The position numbers and the translations under genes were made by a program. Shown piece after piece: positions 59,691 through 64,000 of a DNA stretch of 64,000 bases; positions within the stretch are counted from its first letter, which is position 1, and every line of letters starts with the position of its first letter. Source of the stretch: Erigeron canadensis (Eukaryota; Streptophyta; Magnoliopsida; Asterales; Asteraceae); the NCBI RefSeq assembly GCF_010389155.1, contig NC_057768.1, positions 40,217,633 through 40,281,632 of the forward strand. Reading direction: 5' to 3'. The notes under the pieces are model-generated. The model was not told the origin of the DNA. It searched no databases and saw only the letters and a program-made list of their open reading frames with translations.

Positions 59691-61023
59691 ACACTAGTGT
59701 AATGACATCAGATGCTTTTTGGTGTATTTGAGAACTTATTTTGAGCACATTCGTCCAAGCTTCACCATGGAGCCAGAGTCTAAATGTTAACCTAGTCCAG
59801 TCAATATAAAATATATCTTCCATGTAACCGGAAACCCTCATTTTTTTAAAAATAATTGAGAAATCTCTAGTATTGCCATGGATTAAGCCTATTAAACTGA
59901 TTGACCTGACCACCTAAAACCACGTGGGCTCTTTCCTTTTCTTGTCTGTTTTATTTATGAGTTGCTATTGCTGTGCGTTTGTGCGATCACATATTCATGC
60001 GTTAAGAGAGTTTGAGCTCTGATTTTATAACAAGTCACATAGCTTTTTCAGTCACTTTTATATTCGGTTAGGACACTTTCACCAGTTTTTCGTGTTTCGT
60101 AAGTGTGACGTAAACTGTATTGGTCATAATAATATCATCAATATGGTCCTTGGTCATACTTTGGAGGTATTACTTTTAAACTTCTATAGCTTTTATGACA
60201 TGGCTGACAATTTGCAATCATGTAGCTATTCCTGTCTTTCAAATCCAAGGAGCTTGCACCTGGACTGAAGACCATCTTCAGCTGTGTTGTTCCTGATAAG
60301 AGATCTGGTATGGTATCTATTAAATCTCTTCATGATTGTATTTGGTCATGGGCCTGTATTCTCACTAATAATGTTTTGGGAGCTACATTTAAGAAGCATC
60401 AAACCCTTACGCAAGTTTGCTTACAGGTTGAACTTCAGTATTCGCACAAGTATGCAGCAATCAGCACCAGCATCGGTTTGACTGCTAAGCCTATAGTTAA
60501 CTTCTCTGGGGTGACTGGAAACAACACAGTAGCAGTTGGGACTGATGTTTCTTTTGACACTGCTTCTGGGACTAGCAACAATTATAATGTGGCCCTAAGC
60601 TTCTCAAATTTTGACTTCAATGCCTCCTTGACTCTGTATGTATTTCACAAATTACCACATATCATTCTTTTCAGGTATCATGATAGTTGACAAAATGTGT
60701 CTGATTGGTACAGGAATGATAAGGCGGACACCCTTACAGCTACCTGCTACCACACAGTGAACCTGCTTACCAATACAGCAGTTGGGGCAGAATTCAAGCA
60801 TAGGTTCTCGAGCAACAATAACTCTCTGACAATAGGGACACAACATTCACTAGATCCATTGACCATGGTAAAGGCGCGGGTCAACAATGCTGGCAAAGTT
60901 AGTGCTCTCCTGCAATATCAATGGCGCCCAAAGTCTGTGTATATCATATCAGTTGAAGTGGACACTAGAGCTATTACCAAGATTCCAAAGTTTGGACTGT
61001 CTTTTCAACGAGTACAGCCTTGA

Positions 61024-61792
61024 ACAGAAAAAAACACGTTCAAACAAGTACAGATTTGCGACAAGAGAACAATGTCAATTTGATGTTGATTTTCCCCATA
61101 GATAATGTTGCACTTTGCATCTACTCTGGAGATTTTGTGGTCAACTGCCACCCTTGAGGACTCGGCTGCCATTTGTTGTCTTGTAAAATTTGTCCATTGA
61201 TTTGGTTTTCGTTGCTAACAGTGGATCAGTTGCTGTTTAAGCAAACATTTATTGAATTCAGTACTAATAATTCTATTCCTCTCTCAATCTTATAACGGGA
61301 CGTGCATGATTATGAACAACAGAAACCATATGCAAGAAGAAACATCATCGGTTTGTAAGAAATAATATTTGGGTGCCTATAATAAGATACAGGAATGGCC
61401 CGAAAAGAATATTTTAAATGTAACCCTTTGTTATTCTGGTATAATTCCAGATTTACAGGCTTCTACGTAAATTACTAAAAAAGGATTCATGTCATCTCAT
61501 TACCCATGTATGCACCACTAGACAAAAGAAGCAAAAAGAAAAGGAAAAAAAAAACATTTAAACATAGAATTTCTAGCAAAAGGACTCATTTTTGTAGCAG
61601 AAAATTCTTTTTAAATAACTTCACAGCTCCTCATAAATTACACTGCCATGATCATTCTAAATTCATCACAACAACATAAACTCCACATCTGTTTCTGTTT
61701 CTTATACTGCTTTAGACAATTAGAAATAAATTTAGAAGAAAAATTAACAATAATACTAGGAAAAACCGCAACCTTGCCAAACATCCCGTTCT
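61024..61792. other. Convergent 3' flanks of VDAC copy 2 and the kinase gene
   Basis: 61080-61260 resembles the 3' flank of the intact VDAC (gatgttgattttcccc, tttggttttcgttgctaaca). The rest is AT-rich. No gene recognised. Confidence 0.5.
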
Positions 61793-63714
61793 CTATTGCT
61801 TCTCAATTGGCTTTGGTGAGTTTTGAGTCAGTTGCTGGTGAAAAGGAGATGCCCGAGTGCTACTTGAAATCGAGAGGCTTCTTGGATGATGTGACCCATT
61901 TCTTGAAAGCAACCCATTTTGATTTCGAGAACCGTTTCGTCCATTTGGGCTCGACCCAACCCGTTCAGCTTGGATGGTCTGGAAGTAATACGATGAGCTT
62001 GCCATGTCCTTTAAAGCTGGCAGAGGCTTTAAAGATTCGACAACTTCACTCATTAAAGGTCTGACTTTAGGGTCGCGACTTAAGCAACGGGCTGCTAGGT
62101 GAGCAGCTTTCTGAGCTCCCTTTATAGAGAAATGACCCTCAAGCCGTGGGTCTATCAGCTTATAGAACCTCCTCCTCTCTCCTAAATGGGGCCGAGCCCA
62201 TTCAACTAGATTGTGTTCACCGTTTGGACGATTTTTGTCCATTGACCTCCTTCCGGTCAACATTTCAAGCAAAACGACACCAAAACTATATACATCACTC
62301 TTTGCAGTAAGATGTCCTACATGAAAAGAACCAAAAATGGCAAAACATTACAAGAAAAGAAACATAATAAGTACACAAAAAGTTGAAGATTATATAGTCA
62401 AACCTGTCATTACATATTCTGGAGCTGCATAACCATAAGTTCCCATGACTCGTGTAGATACATGAGTTTTATCACCTTCTGGGGCATCTTTAGCAAGACC
62501 AAAATCAGAAAGCTTCGCATTATATTCCTGGAAAAAAAAAGTGAATCATTAATAAAAGCTATTAAAATTAAAAAAACTCAAAAGTTTGATGAGTCGAGTT
62601 ATACATACTGCATCTAACAAAATGTTGGAGGTTTTGAAATCACGATATATCACAGGTTTTAATGCTTCTTCATGAAGAAAAGCAAGACCCTTCGCAGCTC
62701 CAAATGCAATTTTCATTCTGATGGACCATGGAAGAGGTAAAGACCCTACAAAATTAGGCACAAATTTAAGATCACCACAACAAAATTTACTAATAAAAGT
62801 ATGTTGCAATGATAACATATGCTTATCCGTTAGATAAGTCTAAGACTTGATATGTAGATTTGAGTTGATCCAGAGTCTCCGTGTTCAAACCGCGTATCTT
62901 ATATCAGTAGACATCATTAAATCAACATAAATACACACAAAGGTAAGTTCCCGAATACTTATACTATCTTAATTTGGAATCATTAGTTCCATATCTATCA
63001 ACTAAAAAGAATATTCTGACATTTTCACTAAATTATGTGTAGTGTCAAACATTGCAATATTCATAGAAGATCCAGTATGTATCATACATATATCCATTAT
63101 TTTACCCTTTTTGCATCAATTGACATCACTTAAAGCAACCAACTTACTTCTAAATAAGTGATTCTCCAAGCTCCCTCGAGGCATGAACTCATATGCTAGC
63201 AGACGTTGATCATCTTCAATGCAGTAACCAATCAATTTAACCAAATTTGGATGAATGAGATCACCTAGATAATTTACTTCTGCCTGCCAATAATATCACA
63301 TATATTATAAAACTAAGTTACATGATAGCCCAAATGATAATAATCAATTAAAAGAAATGAATAAGTAGAGTCCAACCAGCCACTCCTTATGGCCTTGAAG
63401 CCCGTCATGATTGAGAGTTTTAACAGCAACAGTAAGTCCCGTGCCTGGTTTCACAGGCGCAGTTCCATTCTCCTCAATCCATCCTTTGAATACACACCCA
63501 AATCCCCCTTCACCAAGAAGGCTTTCAGGTCTAAAGTTTCGTGTTGCCATTTTAAGATCATTGAATGCAAATTTTCGAAGACGGGAAGCAATTTTGAGTT
63601 CTTCTTCTAGTTTCTGGGTGGATGAATTGCTTTCCCCTGTGCTTGTGGTAGTTGATGAGATTATTGGAACAACTGGCTCATCTTTACTTGTATCATTTAT
63701 CGATTTACTTTCTG
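61793..63714 (-). CDS. Receptor-like cytoplasmic kinase (RLCK VII, PBL34/35/36-like), 5' end outside window
   Basis: Ser/Thr protein kinase that normally relays signals from membrane receptors in immunity and development. Visible exons: 63714-63377, 63283-63148, 62745-62609, 62527-62404 and 62316-61793, about 419 codons to the stop TAG at 61793-61795. A Ser/Thr-rich lead is followed by [20 protein letters not shown], the glycine loop [17 protein letters not shown] (ATP Lys), [11 protein letters not shown] (catalytic loop), [22 protein letters not shown] and [15 protein letters not shown]. The C-terminal tail is rich in Ser/Asn. The first exon, with the expected N-terminal acylation site, must lie beyond 63714; the sequence to 64000 is intron-like. 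The exon at 63714 begins after ttttgcag. All kinase residues are kept. The exact paralogue (PBL34, 35 or 36) is not resolved. Confidence 0.92.
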
Positions 63715-64000
63715 CTGCAAAATACAGATAAACAGTAAATGAAGATGTAAATAATTCTGAATTTGGCAATCTTACATGTGAAAGTCAAACATATATACAT
63801 AGTTTTTTTAGAACAGCGAAAGTCAAACATAGTAACAATAAATTTTGTAGCATTCTCCCATATCATAAGATATCAAGGGGGAGTTTGGATTTTCGTTATG
63901 GAATCTGTTATCTGATTATTGCAACAAAAAGCCTTGATAATCAGTTTCATAGTGGCTGCAAGAAAAAATCATTATCTAAAAGCAAAAGAGAGCTGCTTTT
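63715..64000. other. Probable first intron of the kinase gene
   Basis: AT-rich, no exon recognised; ends at the window edge. Confidence 0.5.

Larger units (their letters stand above)
47244..61023 (+). pseudogene. Second VDAC copy, decayed and split by transposons
   Basis: Tandem copy of the VDAC gene at 29072. Exon equivalents: 47244-47292 (49 nt, as in copy 1, but N-terminus changed to MMNGPRHYHNLSKEAT), 47452-47537 (86 against 68 nt), 48874-48994 (121 against 111 nt), 60226-60312 (87), 60427-60635 (209) and 60714-61023 (310 against 307). Exon 3 is broken: it is out of phase and reads into TGA at 48967 (reading from 48874). A gccattac duplication inside it adds a second in-frame stop. Exons 4-6 stay open with good splice sites and near-family sequence ([21 protein letters not shown]), though the end reads QRVQP instead of ALKP. 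Intron 3 has grown to about 11.2 kb. A full-length porin is not expected; a 3' product is possible. Confidence 0.8.

Noticed and set aside
61648..62064. 138-codon plus-strand ORF
   Set aside because: Antisense to the kinase C-terminal exon and 3' flank.
63389..63731. Plus-strand ORFs of 73 and 106 codons
   Set aside because: Antisense to the kinase exon with the glycine loop.

Overview
This window is nuclear DNA from a flowering plant (eudicot). The genes are intron-rich with GT-AG introns, the intergenic DNA is AT-rich, and it is full of Ty3/gypsy, Ty1/copia, Helitron, MULE and MITE-type insertions. The two pectate lyases look like the pollen allergen group of Asteraceae (ragweed/mugwort type), so a daisy-family plant such as Artemisia, Tanacetum or a relative is my best guess; this rests on recall of that family, not on a search.

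Layout. (1) 1.5-7.9 kb, minus strand: two tandem pectate lyase genes with identical exon lengths (95/637/243/225 nt, 399 aa each) and a shared promoter block. (2) 9.0-13.6 kb, minus: a complete 13-exon chloroplast-type alpha-amylase (AMY3-like, 895 aa) with all catalytic residues. (3) 15.3-17.2 kb, minus: a two-domain B3 (REM-type) gene. Its 5' half plus upstream DNA was duplicated to 21.1-28.3 kb. That copy carries a truncated B3 pseudogene and was swollen by nested insertions, including a Helitron inside a TIR element. (4) 29.1-31.5 kb, plus: an intact mitochondrial porin (VDAC, 276 aa). (5) 32.4-45.1 kb: a 12.6-kb Ty3/gypsy chromovirus (Tekay/Del-like) with 2.1-kb LTRs and TAAAG target-site duplications. 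It has many nonsense changes, and a foreign solo LTR (GTCAT duplications) splits an extra ORF located before gag. (6) 47.2-61.0 kb, plus: a second VDAC copy, decayed in exon 3. Its intron 3 has grown to about 11 kb through copia remnants, a MULE-type element, a Stowaway MITE and a 5.0-kb Reina-like chromovirus with nearly identical LTRs. (7) 61.8-63.7 kb, minus: the 3' part of a PBL34/35/36-like receptor-like cytoplasmic kinase that runs off the window.

The genes form no operon or pathway. The shared history is tandem duplication (pectate lyases, B3, VDAC) followed by transposon insertion into one copy of each pair. Exon borders were placed by hand from splice motifs, reading phase and homology, and the summed CDS lengths close in frame for the pectate lyases, amylase and first VDAC. 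No standard tRNA, rRNA or CRISPR array was seen.
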